Positions 10,471-23,090 are shown, counted from the stretch's first letter. The stretch is DNA of 64,000 nt from Zygnema circumcarinatum (GCA_037447605.1 CM074804.1:5282505-5346504), one strand, 5' to 3'. Notes: generated by a model from the letters alone, not told the origin. A program made the numbers and translations.

Positions 10471-13400
10471 ATGTCTCAAGAAAGAGAAGAAGAATTTGCA
10501 GGCAAGTTCGCCTTCCGCACCATCACTAGACTACACTTCAGTTTTTTCTCGTGGGATTTCAATGGAGCTTCGTCAAGTTTGACTCCTCACTTTCAAAGGT
10601 AACTGCGGCGACAGATCTCAATCAACAAGAATGCAGAAGATGAAGTTCCATCAGAGCTTCTTCGCCGCGTGATCTTGAAGTGCCTCGAACAAGTTCTTAT
10701 TGGACGGGGATGGACGCCCATAGACCATGGAAAACTTATTGGCTGTAATATTTCTCACGAAAAAGATGGAGCTGCAACAGAACTGGTAACTTTGGTGAGA
10801 TGCTGAAATCTTCACATTAATAGTTTCAGGCTGCTAGTTTCAGCTGCTTGTTTTACTTCTACTGCGACAACTGTAGCGTCATCAAGACAGGTCAGTCACC
10901 ACTAGAGTGAGGTGCGTGGAAATTGGCAGGAGGTTCAATTGGAAGGAAGCAACAGGCTGGTCCTGCTGGTGGTGCCAGAAGTCGTGAGATGGCGACATTT
11001 CAAGGTGAAGCGCTTTCTGTTGCGGCACTTCAGCTTTATTGCCATGCTCCAAAAATCGTGGGGGGGCTTGATTTAAACGGGATCCGGTCAAATGTTCAGA
11101 GAAATTTGTTTGATCGCATCCAAAAATCTCAATAGATAAAGATCTACACTGCACTGGGAGCCATAACTCTTTTTCTGGGAGTAATAGTTTGTCACGCCGA
11201 TTGACATTACGAGTTATGGTTTATAATAAGGTTTATGAGTTGTGGTGCTAACCATGCAAAATGTCCAATTCCCTGCAGGTTAGCCAGCAATTGGAGGAGA
11301 CGTTGGGACACTTAGGTGCATGTCCCTTGACTGATATCAAAGAGTGGCTCACGAATCAAGAAGAAGAAACAATAGCGAAGCTCAAGTGCAGAATTGTGCC
11401 AACGTTGGCCGAAGGATTTGTTGTAGGTGAGCCGCGTAAATGAAAAACATCCGGGCGTTCATGATTTTGGTGAAAGCACTAAGCTACAAAAACAAATCAC
11501 TGTTTTTTGGTGCCTAATCGAGATTTGAATTTGGAATCACGAGGTTTACCAGGTTCATGGCAAGATGCTCCGAAAGGGACTACAGCGGACGAGCTGAAGC
11601 TATTCTGGCAACATCAGGCGAGTCACTCCTCAACTGAGGGCGATGTGGTTGACAATAACTCATTTGAATATGAAGCTGTCACTTTTGGGAAAATTTACGC
11701 GCATTTAAACGAAGATGCGAGCACAACTTCGTTGATCCTTCGTTTTCATGTATTTCGTCCAATTTCTGCTTTTTCGGTTTTCAGATTCCTACCTTGATAT
11801 ATTCATGCTCGAAACGCTTTTAATGGTATTGCGAAGCCATCGTTTTTGCTATGCAGACTGGGATGGTTCTGACAAGTGGCGTCAGATGGATCTCTTTGGT
11901 AATCGGCGACGACAGGGAATGCTCAAAAATGCTGTAAATACCTTTCATTACATTTCGTTGACATCAGGCTTTTGCTTCCCATATAATTTTTGAAATTTAT
12001 CTCGACGGAGTAGCGCTATTTTGACTACATTTTGGTGGTCATTTTTACATTCCAGGTATCCATCCTGTTGTACGTTGACCGCCACTGGATTGATGCCGGC
12101 ACCACTCACTGCTCGTACAGAAAAGATGGCTGTCCTAATGAAGCGGCTGAGAATCGACTTGGAGTCATGGGACGTGTTTGGGACCGGGAACATCGCATTC
12201 CAGGTGACTCGACGTAGTGTCGGCTCTATTATCTGAAACACAAAAACTCGGATTTGAATGGTTGACAAAAAGTTGTTCTTCACACAACCACGCAGGGGTA
12301 TGGAAGCGCCGAGGATCAAAGACCAGCTATGCTCCATGAAGATGCCACGTGGAAATCAGCTTCAGTGATGATTAAACCAGACACGCTGCATCATGCTTTT
12401 CGGAACGAGGATGGCCGCGAGGCAAACGATGACTTGGAACACAACGAGGATTTGTGCATTAACTTAACGAGAGCTGCAAATATTGGTGCAGTATCACTTA
12501 GCAGCCCTTTTTCTCATAGTAGCTTTACTGTTTGTCAGTCTGACTTTTCTTATCGTCCACGTTAAGGAATTAAGCATGAGCTTTAATTGTTGGAATATAA
12601 AGTGTACACTGGCGAGTAAAAATGTAACATCAAATGTCGCTTAGGTAATAAAAGCCTAACTGCCATGATCTAGCAGGATCTGTGCGAACTGAGAAACCTG
12701 AATTCCAACACTGGGTGGCTTCTCCGGCATCAACTCCAATCGACCTTCCTTCTTCAACCACTCAAGAGCCAAATTGCTCCTCCTCAGCAACGGAATGTCC
12801 GCCATCCAGTCGGCCAATACTTGCTCCTCGTTTCATGCGACGCAAGTGCTGCAGTACGCAAGAACCAGCAAGTAGGTTCTGTGATTTATACTGCAACTAC
12901 ACCTGCTTCACAGAATCAAATTCCTCTTGCAACCCCTTTATTCCGAAGTACAATAATCGCTGTATCGCCTTCTTTCTCGTGGTGTTGCACGGGTGAAGAA
13001 TACTGAAGGAAGTCATATGCGTCAACGCATGTAAACTATAAAGACGCGACAGGAGCGGCTAATAATTCAATCTACGTTATAATGTTTCCATCATTTTCTG
13101 GCCAAGGAAAGGAAGTCTTGCGCCTCTTGACTGGTCTGGTTTCTTTGGTACATCCCGTCGTTCTCACGTCTATGTGACGGATTTTTTACTTTATCCATCC
13201 AAGTTTCAAGACGGGGACTCTATTTTCACTCTGTTTTGCAGAGATGAAGCCTACTAGAGACGCACATCCTCAATCACTCCAATTGAACATACAAGAAGTG
13301 TCAGGAACATTGAGATATGCAACCAACGCCTCAATGGTTCCGGCATTTGCTGCACGAAGGAAGGAAGTCTGCAGTCTCTCCTCTGGTTGGTCTCTATGCT

Positions 13401-15222
13401 GCATCTCCTTAAGATCACATTGCCAGCACTTCTGCACTAGCCACGACCTTTCACGATTGATTCAGAAGCGTGTTTAAAACTAACCCTGGTTGTGATTAAA
13501 CATCTTCAGGCTTCGATTGAATTGGATTATTGGGCAACACTTGTCGGATGACTGCAGGTACGAAACCTGGATCTAAAGGGAAATCAAAATCTTCACATGT
13601 CAGCAGCGTTACTGGCGCAAGGAAGGCACTCGGCACCACACCAGGACCCGAGGTGAGACTGTGCGGCATTATGTGTTCCCACGAGTCAAAGTTGCACGTA
13701 GACAAATGCATCGTAACTGATCTGTATTTTCTTTGTGTAGTGGGCTTCTCAAACATTGAGTCAGAGCTTGTGATCTTGATGGAAAATAGACGCTTCAGCA
13801 ACCTGATGATGATTATTTCCACTTACACGATGCATGAAGGGTAAAAAACCTGAGACGGATACAACCTCCAAGAAGAACAGCTGCTCCGGCAAGGCCACAG
13901 TTCAGCGAAACAAGCGCAACAATGTCGAAAGAGAGGAGACAACCAACTCTACGTGCGGGGAGTTTGAGGCGTCCGGCAAGAAACGGTCAAAGAAGCCTCC
14001 AGCAGCAAATGGAAAGGTGTGAAGTGCCAGCCTTCCTCCTAATGCAGCGTGTAGCCTCGGTAGCACGGTAGCTGATGCTTGTCTTTCATGCCGTGATCGG
14101 GACCTGTAATGCTGCTCTAAATTCCATTTCCCCCCCCCTTCGTTATCGGCAGGTGGTAGAAAAGTCATCATCATCGACGGCGCCATCGCAACCGAGCTCA
14201 CGAAGCAGCTCCGCAAGGCACGGACCGCTTCTGAGCATACCGGAAGAAGCCGTTACTGTGGAAGCTGCCGGGCCGCCCGCGTTCGTATTATCAGCTGCCG
14301 AAGATTCAACTGTGAGTGCTGCGCAAAGAAGCGAAGACCCGCAGTCCTCCGCTCCCGCCAGGAAGCGGGCAAAATCCGCCGACTTTGATGCTGACGAGAA
14401 CACGGTAATGGTATGTGTGGACGCTCTCAAAACTCTACCGCACCCTCTTATCACGATAGGGCATGTCAAACTTCCGAAACGTGTGGTGATGCTTTTCTTG
14501 GCGAGGACTGGTTAAAGGTTAAAAAGAAGAAATTTTAGGAGCGGGGGCGGTTTAAAAGGAGTACGGTACTCCGAGGATATCGCCATCTACCTTCAAAAGA
14601 GAAGGGGACATGTGGCATTGACCTCTCGATCTCAACAGAGAACTCCGTAAAAAATTAGTACTACTAATTAGCAACTTTTCGTAAGATGTTGTTTTGGCAT
14701 GCCCTACTTTAGACGCTCAACTCGAGAGCATCAAGCGTTCAGAGAGAATGGTCTTGAAGAGAATTCGCAGGTTGTTCTCAATGCCGTTCCTGAAAAGTCG
14801 CAATTGGAATTCTGATTCGAACCCTATATATATACCCGATACCCTATACTCTATACCCTATACCCTATATACCCTAAAATAATGGGGATGGGACGTGGCA
14901 TTAGTCTCACAATGGCGAGGCCATCGTGAGACAAACTCATCATGGGGAACCACGGGGAACTGGTTGTAAAGGACCTGTAATGACCCTAAAACCCTGTAAT
15001 GATTGTTTGTATTTTGTGTCTGAACGGTTCGATCTACTGACGCTGACGCCCTGCGCGATGCATGTGCGGCTGAGGCAGGTGCGCACAAAGTTTGCAGAAG
15101 GAAGGCTGCAGGACCTCGCGCTGCCGAGGTTGAAGAACTTTATCGCAGGCCACAAGCTAGGGAAAGTCAGCGGCAAAAAAGAGGAACTTCTCGCTAGAAT
15201 CGCCGATTTTTTGTTAAAGTGA
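10471..15222 (+). CDS. Multi-exon gene with C-terminal SAP domain, internal structure unresolved
   Basis: Several open segments bounded by splice signals lie in order on this strand. A proposed start exon (10471..10501) ends at AG|GCAAGT, a GC-type donor. The next (10637 to 10785 or 10794) encodes EDEVPSELLRRVILKCLEQ. Others are at about 11278-11426 (VSQQLEETLGHLGACPLTD), 11550 onward (SWQDAPKGTTADELKLFW), 12057-12211, 12297-12489, about 13558-13650, 13843-14019 and 14153-14410 (Ser/Lys-rich, disordered, with KKRSKK and ARKRAK nuclear-localisation-like patches). The last exon 15079..15222 encodes ALPRLKNFIAGHKLGKVSGK and onward, a SAP DNA-binding helix pair. The C-terminal layout of basic linker plus SAP recalls Ku70, but I cannot find Ku or vWA motifs, so identity is open. 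Probably a nuclear DNA-associated protein. Internal exons between 10785 and 11278 do not resolve in phase. Confidence 0.42.
14823..14878. repeat. Telomere-like CCCTATA heptamer tract
   Basis: Imperfect 7-8 bp units (CCCTATA, with variants CTCTATA, CCGATA) run head to tail and end in CCCTAAA, which is the plant telomere unit. It lies inside an intron of the SAP-domain gene. It may be a degenerate interstitial telomeric tract or a coincidental microsatellite. Confidence 0.6.
14893..14990 (+). repeat. Dispersed repeat with 13-bp hairpin, copy 1
   Basis: Positions 14904-14932 form a stem of GTCTCACAATGGC and GCCATCGTGAGAC around a GAG loop, with one mismatch. The hairpin follows TGGCATT and precedes ATCATGGGGAACCA and AAAGGACCT words. 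The same order of words recurs at 18922-19010 and 51436-51495, defining a small dispersed family. Confidence 0.55.
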
Positions 15223-15572
15223 TACAATGAAAGTTACACTTGACAAGGAATGAGGGAATTTTATTGATTGCGTTGCAGCCATTGGTCATGCTTTGAAAGA
15301 GTGAACTGTTTGACGTTTTTTCAATTCCCACTCGGAATAGGCAGTCAATTTATGTCCGTTTTTTTTATTTTTTCAAGTCCAACACGTTGGGGACAAACAT
15401 GTTGCCTCACAAACAAACACAAGTGTTGGACATTATCTGAGCGTATGGACAGCTTGGTTTCACATGATGACAAAAAGACTGGCTTGGTCTACTGCCAGCA
15501 AAAAGGGCATGGACGAATATTCACATAAGGCGCTAGAGCAGCCTGTACAAGAGGTCCTCTGCAGGACAGCTA
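15223..15572. other. Convergent 3' flanks
   Basis: Short AT-rich stretch between the stop of the SAP-domain gene and the stop of RBR gene 1. It contains T- and A-rich runs and no supported gene; it is presumably both 3' UTRs. Confidence 0.5.
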
Positions 15573-18546
15573 CTAGTCACTGTCATCATCGCTTCCATCG
15601 CTATCCACATTCCCATCATCACCCTCCCCATCGCCTTCTTCATCCCCACCGTCGTCTCCATCTCCGCCATCATCATCCCCATCGTCATCGCTATCCTCCT
15701 CCCCATTCCCATCATCTGCACTCTCAAAATCTCCATCAAAGTCCCTTCCATCGTCGTCAAAGTCATCGTCTCCAAAAATGTCATCGTCCTCCACATCTTC
15801 TTCGTCATCCTCATCGCTGTCTTCTCCTTTTCCAAGTCCATCGCCCTGTCCATCGTCATAGCTCCCTTCGTCATCTTCATACTCCTCATACACATCAGCT
15901 TCGTGAGGAGCAGACAATCCTCGGTCCCCGTCCAAAATTTCATTGCAACTCTCCACATCAGAACCCCCTCCAGCTCCTTTTAGGTTGCTGTAGTCTACAC
16001 CGCCATCAAAATCGTCCATGGCCCCTTGTCCCAAGAAATCACTCTGCTCACCGTCTCCAGAACAATCGCCATCTTCAGTCCCCCGTCCATATTCTTCCTC
16101 GACTATCTCCCTCCAATCTGTGTGCTCTCCCCAGTCCTCTTCTTCCCCACTCAATCCCACTTCCTCCCCACCCTCAACCTCCGGCTCTTCAGTTGTAAAA
16201 CTAACTGAGTCATGTACATCTTCAGGAAACCCTACAACTCTGTTAGCTTCATGATCTTCATCATGATAGTCATCCGTGCTTTCACCGAGATCATCCTCTT
16301 GGTCCTCATTGTCATCACTTCCCATTTCCCCCCAGATGTTGGCACCTATCTCCAAATCATCAGGTTCATCAACATCTTCCATGTCGTACGCTTCTTCTCC
16401 CGGTGCTGCATCTTCCTCCTCCCAGTTTCTCGCCTCTCCCGTTCTAAAATCAGTCTCAGGCACATCTATTGAATCCTCACGCTCCACATCTTCTTCAACC
16501 TCCTCATCCTCAGCTTTTTCAACCTCCTGCGCATCTTCATGATCTTCATCATCTTCATCATCTTCATCCAACCCTTCCTGCTCTTCATCGCTGTCGTCTT
16601 CGCCGTCCTCTTCTGGAAACAAACTCAAAGCAGATCGTTCTAGCTGCTCAACGGCATCTTCCAACTCTGCTATTTCGGCTTCAAGGCGTTCTGGAATCAT
16701 CTCACGACCTTCATTTGCAAATCGGAGAAGGAAACCATCATCCCAAAGGCCGCAATCGCATGTGGGGAGTTTATTCTGCCAAGGAGCCGCACATACGTAG
16801 CAGAATTCATGCCCACACCTGCGCAAACAGAATTTCGAAGCATTCAATCCATCTGATCCTCAAAATTTGAATGCAACACCGAACTTCTCTGCAGCTCGCA
16901 TAACCTGGAAACACTCTAAAACCCCGGCGCTCATGCCTAAAGGCTGCCGCCTCCACAGCCACTGCTGCCGCTGCCCTGTATCAAGGATATGCGAGTCCAA
17001 CTGACTTGACAGAAAGAAAAAATGAAGGTCGATACACACATGCATTACATGTGAATTTGTAGAAGTAGGGTTTTAAATCCATAGCTGGTGATATTGGGAA
17101 ACATTCAGACTTGCTGTTAATTACTCACCTGCAAGTCATGTGATAGCAGCCGTCAGCAAGCTCTATCATCTGCAGACATTTTGCACATCGCTTCCATTTC
17201 TGATCCTGTGCGAGCCGATAGAGCTGGGCATCTTGTGCATTACGCATGTCTGCTGGAAGAGCAGCATACTCCTCGCAATTCATTCCTACGTGCCAAGGCA
17301 CGCGACATTCAACACACAAGAGTCTGTGACATTCCATACACTCTGCCTCTGTTGAGAGACCAACAGTTCCTGTCTGAGAAGAGCTTGCTGCCATGTCACT
17401 GGACGGGGAGTTCCTGACCATCAATGCTGAGCAGTCACTAAAGGGACAATATATCTTCTCGCTTTCAGAAATGGAGGATTCTGCCTGCTGCTGCAGAAGG
17501 GCATCGAACGAGCTAGGAGAAAGCAGCTGCCGACATTCATCAATTGAGAGAGCTGTGTCACATCCTACAACGGGGCAAGAGATTCGCAGCTGACGTGCTT
17601 TGACTTCAACTTCTGAATACGTCCTCATGCACGGCCTGCAAAATTGGTGAGAGCAACCCAAAATACGGAACATTACATGTCCAGTATATTCCTCCAGACA
17701 TATTCCACATTTGGCTATCACTTCGATGTTGGTATCCAGTACTGCCCGCTTCCCCTTGGCTGTTTCCCGTCTACTGCTGACCCTGTCGTCCAAAAAACGG
17801 GCACCTTTGCGAAAATGTGGTTCGCCTGATTCATCACCCATTCGCTCATCGCTCATAACATTTTCAACTGCAGAACCACTTTTGCTCCTAAGGTCTCCTT
17901 GAGCTGCATCTGGCAAATCTCGCAGAAAGCGAGGCTGGGATCCAGAAGCGCTTCTATACTCTCTTACATCAATGGCCAAGTCTGCAAGGGCGAACGCCCT
18001 CGCCTCACAAGTGTCGCAGCCATCATGAAAACTGACCTCCTTCATTCCTGCCGCCAGCTCCATTACCTGATGCTGAACCCCAGCAAGTGTACTCCCAGCG
18101 CTAGACGACACCCTAAATCCGTTAGAAATCTCTATTGCAGTCACTGACGACCGCGGCCTAACACATAACTCCTCTGCTCCGAAACATCGTGCGACCTTGA
18201 GGCCATCCAGAAGGGCCTCGTAGTTCGCCAGCTGGCGGTCTATACCATCTCCAAGATACCTGCTTCCTTCCCAATAAAGGCCAGTTTTCCCACCATGAAG
18301 AACAACGCCTGCGCCACCATGGCCTTCTTTCATCGACACTTGCCCATAAAAGCACAAGCTGAATCCCTCCACATGGCAATTGCAGAGACCTTGCCCTTGT
18401 GCAGAGCCCCAAGCATCACCGTTGTCTTCCAGAGCAACACTAGAGCTTCCCCTCTTCCTGGTGGCCGTGCCATTGTTCCAGACGGCTGTCCGATCTGTTC
18501 TGAGATGAGTCCGACGCGCCGGAGCGGGACGATCTCCGAGCACCAT
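15573..18546 (-). CDS. RNase H-like/RING-IBR-RING E3 ubiquitin ligase 1 with hyperacidic tail
   Basis: Two exons, complement(15573..16818, 17129..18546), split within an Arg codon just before RING2 (TGC AG|G TGT), giving 887 residues. Order: basic N-terminus; RNase H-like domain (about residues 60-200); RING1 starting CGICLEEYTGH with CSHQFCRPC; IBR (YCPFSDCSALM and ECRVPWHVGMNCEEY); RING2 RCAKCLQMIELADGCYHMTC then RCGHEFCYVC, whose MTC cysteine fits the RBR catalytic position. The RNase H fold keeps the NYEALLDG glutamate but has lost the first Asp (FYGQ for FDGA), the GDS Asp (PRSS) and the last Asp, so nuclease activity is unlikely. The final ~350 residues are almost all Asp/Glu. Expected to transfer ubiquitin through a thioester intermediate in the Ariadne manner. 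It shares architecture and intron position with the plus-strand gene at 30414. Confidence 0.9.
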
Positions 18547-18921
18547 GGCCGTCCGTCCGTCAGCCGCTGCCCCAGCCTCCCTCGGCAGGCAGGCAGGCAG
18601 CCCTCAGCGCTGGCAGCAGCTCCCGTCTCCCTCCCCTCCTGCCCGCCAGCGCCAGGCCGGGGCAGTAGGTTTGGGGGCATGGGGGGGCGCCACGGGCATG
18701 CCCCGGGGGGGGGGGAAGAGGGGCGGCATGGAACAAATTTTCGACCGTCCGTGCCCGGCTCACGCCTCGTGCGACGACTCCATACATTTCGTGCCCCGCC
18801 ATGCCCCTGTCACGTGACGCTTGCCGAGTACGGCCGGGGCTGGGACGGTGGCCATTGCCGACTGAGTCGCGTTCAGTCTCTTTCTAAACAGAGACGAAAC
18901 GAGGAAAAAGGAGAGAGCGAA

Positions 18922-19010
18922 CTTGCATTGATCTCACGGTGGCGAGGCCATCAAATGTACGTGGATAGAATCAACATAGGGAACCAAAGGAAAAGGTCAC
19001 AAAGGACCTA
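18922..19010 (+). repeat. Dispersed hairpin repeat, copy 2
   Basis: Contains TTGCATTGATCTCACGGTGG, GCGAGGCCATC, then AACATAGGGAACCAAAGG and AAAGGACCT, in the same order as the copy at 14893. Here the hairpin's right arm stops after GGCCATC, so only the inner part of the stem can pair. Confidence 0.5.
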
Positions 19011-21383
19011 AGGACAACAAGAAAAGCCTATAAACGGAAATCTACTTCTAGGCTCAATAACACGGCAGTAGAAGCAACCGCGCAGTAAAATAATGTGGCA
19101 TTGATCTTACTCAGTAACTTTGTGTACATTAATACTAACAAGCAAAAGTCCGTTCGATTTTGTTGTCTTCACGACCTGCTCAATGTAGTCAGGTCACGGG
19201 GCACGAAAAAGGGGCATGCCCTCCCTGCTAGGGGAGGGGGGGCACATGCCCCGGGGCACGGATCGGAGGGGGACCGTGCCCCCGACCCTGCCGGACGGCC
19301 CGCCCGCCCGCCCCCAGGCCCGCCCTCGCCTAGTCGCGTTCCCGCCCGGCGGGGGCGCGAGAAAAGACAACGACCGACGAGGACGACGAAAGCTCGCCCA
19401 CGTGTGAGCGGGAAAACGGCGGGAATGACGACCGTGTGAACACGGAACGAGTCCAGAATTGTACGGCGACGTGTTTGTACGACCTATACGGACCTTAACC
19501 GTCGGACGTTCTTATCGGCACGAGCAGGGGACGGTTGGGGCTGCGACGGATGGAAGGAATGGCTGCCCTGCCCGGCACTGCCTTGCACTGCGCACTGCCT
19601 CAAGTGAAGACTGAAAAATGCGGGTTCTAGTAACGAGGGGACACCTGTGAGATAAAAAGGACGGACAATCCCGTGTATTTTAGTATAAAGTATAGCAACA
19701 AGTATAAAGTACATACAAGACAGAGTAGACATAGGAAATAAAAAGGGTGTGTTAAGGTTGAGAGGTGGTCATGCATTTACGGCCGCAAGCATGTGCAGGC
19801 AATGTAAAGTTACACACGACCATGCGCACATTATTTGCGACTATGTATGGATAGACTGTAGCATCAATTTTTCGGAATACCGCAAGCCACCCATGTTCTT
19901 CGAAGGTTTCGTATCTTCTTCACTTTAATGCATATTCATGCCCATGCACACATTCATGCACACATGGACCCCCCACCAGGAACAACAACGGAGCCTGCAG
20001 TGCAAAAAAACGGTTCGTAGTTGCAACATAAACAATGAACACCAAAGCACCACAGGGATAGCTGATGAACGGCTCGCCGTAACTTGGCGTCCAAACATGA
20101 ACTTTATACAAAGGCTCCTGAGCAATGTCCCAATTTTTTTGCACGTGTACCTCACGGTCAAGCAATTTCTGTTTCTGCTCATGCAGCGCTGCAACTGGTG
20201 CTGACGAGCGCCAGTTGTGCGCTCATATATCAATCAGACTGGCTCCTGGTTTGAAGATCGGAAAGACTGAAATTCTGTGAAAGGATTTCTGGCACCTTAA
20301 ACTTTCTGAACAAAACTCAGGTCATGCATCACAGGTCAGTCCTCACAATTCAATATAAGGGGTAGAGATGTTGAATAGGAAAATCAGAACCTCAATGAAT
20401 TGCTGACGGAGGATTTTGGAGTATTTCCTAACCTGACCTGTCAAACTCCAAGGCTAGGACCCTTAATCTAGCTCAACCTCCCTATGTTAAAGAAGATGCT
20501 GTGAAATCGGCGCTACAGAAATGGTGATATAGTGACGGTGTGGTTAATGAAGTAATTTCAATTTCCAGCACAATTATGGATTTTCGTCAGACTCAAAAGG
20601 GAGTAGCACTCTTCACTCACATGACAGCAGCAATTCTGCAGCATCGTGAGCAACAAATTAGCTGTACGGCCAACTTTCCTGCCAAAGAAGGGCAACCAAA
20701 ACGTCGTCATGTCAGTCGAATTCGATGCAAATACTACCATAATCCATACATTTCATGCAGTTCTCACATTTTTCCTCCTTCCAACATTAGGCCAAGCTTT
20801 AATATTCCAGATACATCCAAGAGGGGCAAAGTTGTATTCGAACTCCCACATGCGTGGTGAAGATAACATTCCAATGCAGGCGCACAGCAAAAAGCACGTA
20901 AACATGATCGAAAAATTGCTATTTTAAAATAACAACGCGCACGGTTGCCAACACCAAGCTGTGGAAGGACTCCAACATGTGCACCTAGCCTTTCTTACCT
21001 GCCTTTTCTTGCTCTCCATGGCCTCAAAAGCTGGCTAGGAAACTAACAGCCTTCCGTTTTGCATACTCCGTAAATTTCTGGCTCAGCTCTTGGAACACCT
21101 CTATACTTCTCGCAGCTGTTCTCTCCAACAAAGCAAACATTAAAGAAACAGGATCAGGCATCAAAATCTAATATAACTATGCCAGAATTACCGTCAATTA
21201 CCGCAAGTAGCTGTCATCTAGATTAGTGGCTTAGCACGAGTGAAGCCCAGCGTAATCTCAATCAACTCTATAACTTCAGAACCTAAATCCTTAACTCCAG
21301 TTCCTGTAACCCTTTTGCAGTTCAGCCACGACGACACCATAACCCCAACCCTCCCCGTATACAAGGACTATGACGCGTCGTCT

Positions 21384-21554
21384 TCAGCCTAAATGCCTCT
21401 CACCTCCAACAATAATGCCATCCTGAGACATAGCAACCAAAAACGCAATAATCCCTGCCACTATAGCTGTTGCAAGGAAGGCTGAGCATGCGTCTCTCCA
21501 AGTGACTTCCTTCTCCGCTCCTGCTTGCGCCACCCCCTTCTTCCCCTTCGCCAT
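21384..21554 (-). CDS. Candidate small membrane protein (56 residues)
   Basis: Starts at ATG 21552-21554 (MAKGKKGVAQAGAEK) and has one strong hydrophobic segment (ACSAFLATAIVAGIIAFLVA) ending near the C-terminus, so it would be a tail- or single-anchored peptide with a basic cytosolic side. No family recognised. Support is only the frame and its composition; it could also be an exon of a larger gene or chance. Confidence 0.3.
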   Translation of the reverse strand: MAKGKKGVAQAGAEKEVTWRDACSAFLATAIVAGIIAFLVAMSQDGIIVGGERHLG

Positions 21555-21923
21555 CTGTATCCCCCTCAAGGACGAGCGCAGCAGAGCCCCACCGCCCACT
21601 CCCACTCCAGAAACAGCACCCTTCAAACTCCATATGGCGACCTTTTGGTGCTTGCTATGACTGGAATGCGCGTGTTATGACGCCACCAAGCATAAGTTCA
21701 AGCAACCGTACCGCAATACGTACGAATGTACAAAATTATTTGTACGATCGTACGGTTATTGTGATACACGTGGCGCGTCCCATTTGGGAACGGTCAACGA
21801 AACAGCTCGCCATGGAGAATGGCCCTTAGCCCTAACGCTGCCTCCGTTTGCTGTGGTCGCTCGCTGGGCCTCCTTTCGGCAGCGCGGGGTCTGATCGAGG
21901 GCGACGGCAGCGGCCCGTGGGGG

Positions 21924-21924
<1 letters not shown>

Positions 21925-21960
<36 letters not shown>
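21925..21960. repeat. (GGAGCA)6 microsatellite
   Basis: Six uninterrupted GGAGCA units in a GC-rich stretch. No convincing coding frame accompanies them. Confidence 0.85.
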
Positions 21961-21963
<3 letters not shown>

Positions 21964-23090
21964 AGAACCGCGCCTGCCAGCCGTCTTCCTCCTGTAAGTG
22001 CGCGGTAGGGAGTTTGTGATGAGGAGGGCGGAAGATATGGGGAAGGAACGATGGGCTGGGAGGAGAGAGAGCTTCAAATTGTGTGAGGAGAAAGGGTTGA
22101 AGTTCACGAGGAGACGGCGGGACATTAAAAGAGAAGCAGATGGCAATTGGACACAATCAGACATTACGACAGATAAAAATTGAGAAGAGGGTTACAGAGA
22201 GCGATGAAAGGATGACAGAGATAAAATGGGGAGAGACAGTGGAAAGGGAAAGGCGTGAGGGAAACGGAGCCGTGGCGAGCAGTCAAGGATATGGCAAGTA
22301 GAGTTATGGTTGCGTGGCGCATGGAGGGGTTGAGGCACAAGGGGAAGGAGAAGTGGAGAAAGCGAGGGAAAGAGCGCGTGCGATATATGGAGAGACTGAA
22401 TGAATAATGTACAAACGATGATAGATTGATGCACTTAGTGTATTGCTCCAATTCGTGATGCAGTACATAAATTGCAGTTTCATCGATGCATGTGTCTAGG
22501 CATGCTTTCTTGATTATGATGACTACAGTTACTGTGTTTGGAAGCCATTTACTCTCGCATATAGAGAGGAGTAGGATGTTCTGTCGGGATGATTTCCTGG
22601 AATAAATGCTTGCCAATGATTGGTGAAGTATTAGACGCTTTGTAGGTTGCTACACATTGTGAGATTCTCTTCTATCAACAACCATTGAATCAATATGCAA
22701 GCACCCTTCAGTCCAACCCCTATGAAGGTCAGGTGGGAGTATGCTCTTTTTCTAGAAGAAAGCAGCCATTACCTCCACAACTGCCCAGCAAAATTACGGT
22801 CTGGACTAGGAGATGCTTCCTTAGATTGACGTCCTTCAGCGTTTGATTCAACTGGAAAGAATCTAGAAAAAAGAAACTCCTTATGGTGGAGATGTTCTAT
22901 CCTGGGAGGATGATTTATACGTAGGTGATGCACAGCACCGTAGATTTTTTTTTCCTTGTTCGTCCTGTTTTTTGCAATTCGCATACAATAATCTTTCCCT
23001 GCAATTTTTCGTAACAATGTCAATAGGGAATGCGTGCACTTGTCGCTTGCAGGAGTTGAAGGAGTGTCGAGGCGACAATAGTAAACCTGG

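Larger units (their letters stand above)
18547..23090. other. Long mostly noncoding region with repeats
   Basis: 18547-19450 is GC-rich, with G-runs and two GCATGCCCC-containing blocks (about 18655-18735 and 19196-19265). It includes the likely promoter of RBR gene 1 and copy 2 of the dispersed hairpin repeat (18922-19010). 19450-21380 is AT-richer with no supported frame. 21715-21765 carries a palindrome-rich CGTACGAATGTACA / TGTACGATCGTACG patch. 22000-23090 holds the probable 5' UTR of the SAM-domain gene, including an acceptor (GCTTGCAG) at 23052. No long gene is evident. Confidence 0.45.

Noticed and set aside
15079..15222. Assignment of the SAP exon to Ku70
   Set aside because: The SAP position fits, but none of the upstream exons shows Ku core or vWA motifs.
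15464..16198. His/Pro/Ser-rich plus-strand frame of 244 residues
   Set aside because: It is the antisense of the Asp/Glu-rich tail of RBR gene 1 (GAT/GAA codons read backward).
22164..22616. 150-residue minus-strand Leu/Ser/His-rich frame
   Set aside because: Antisense of a purine-rich stretch upstream of the SAM-domain gene; no domain.
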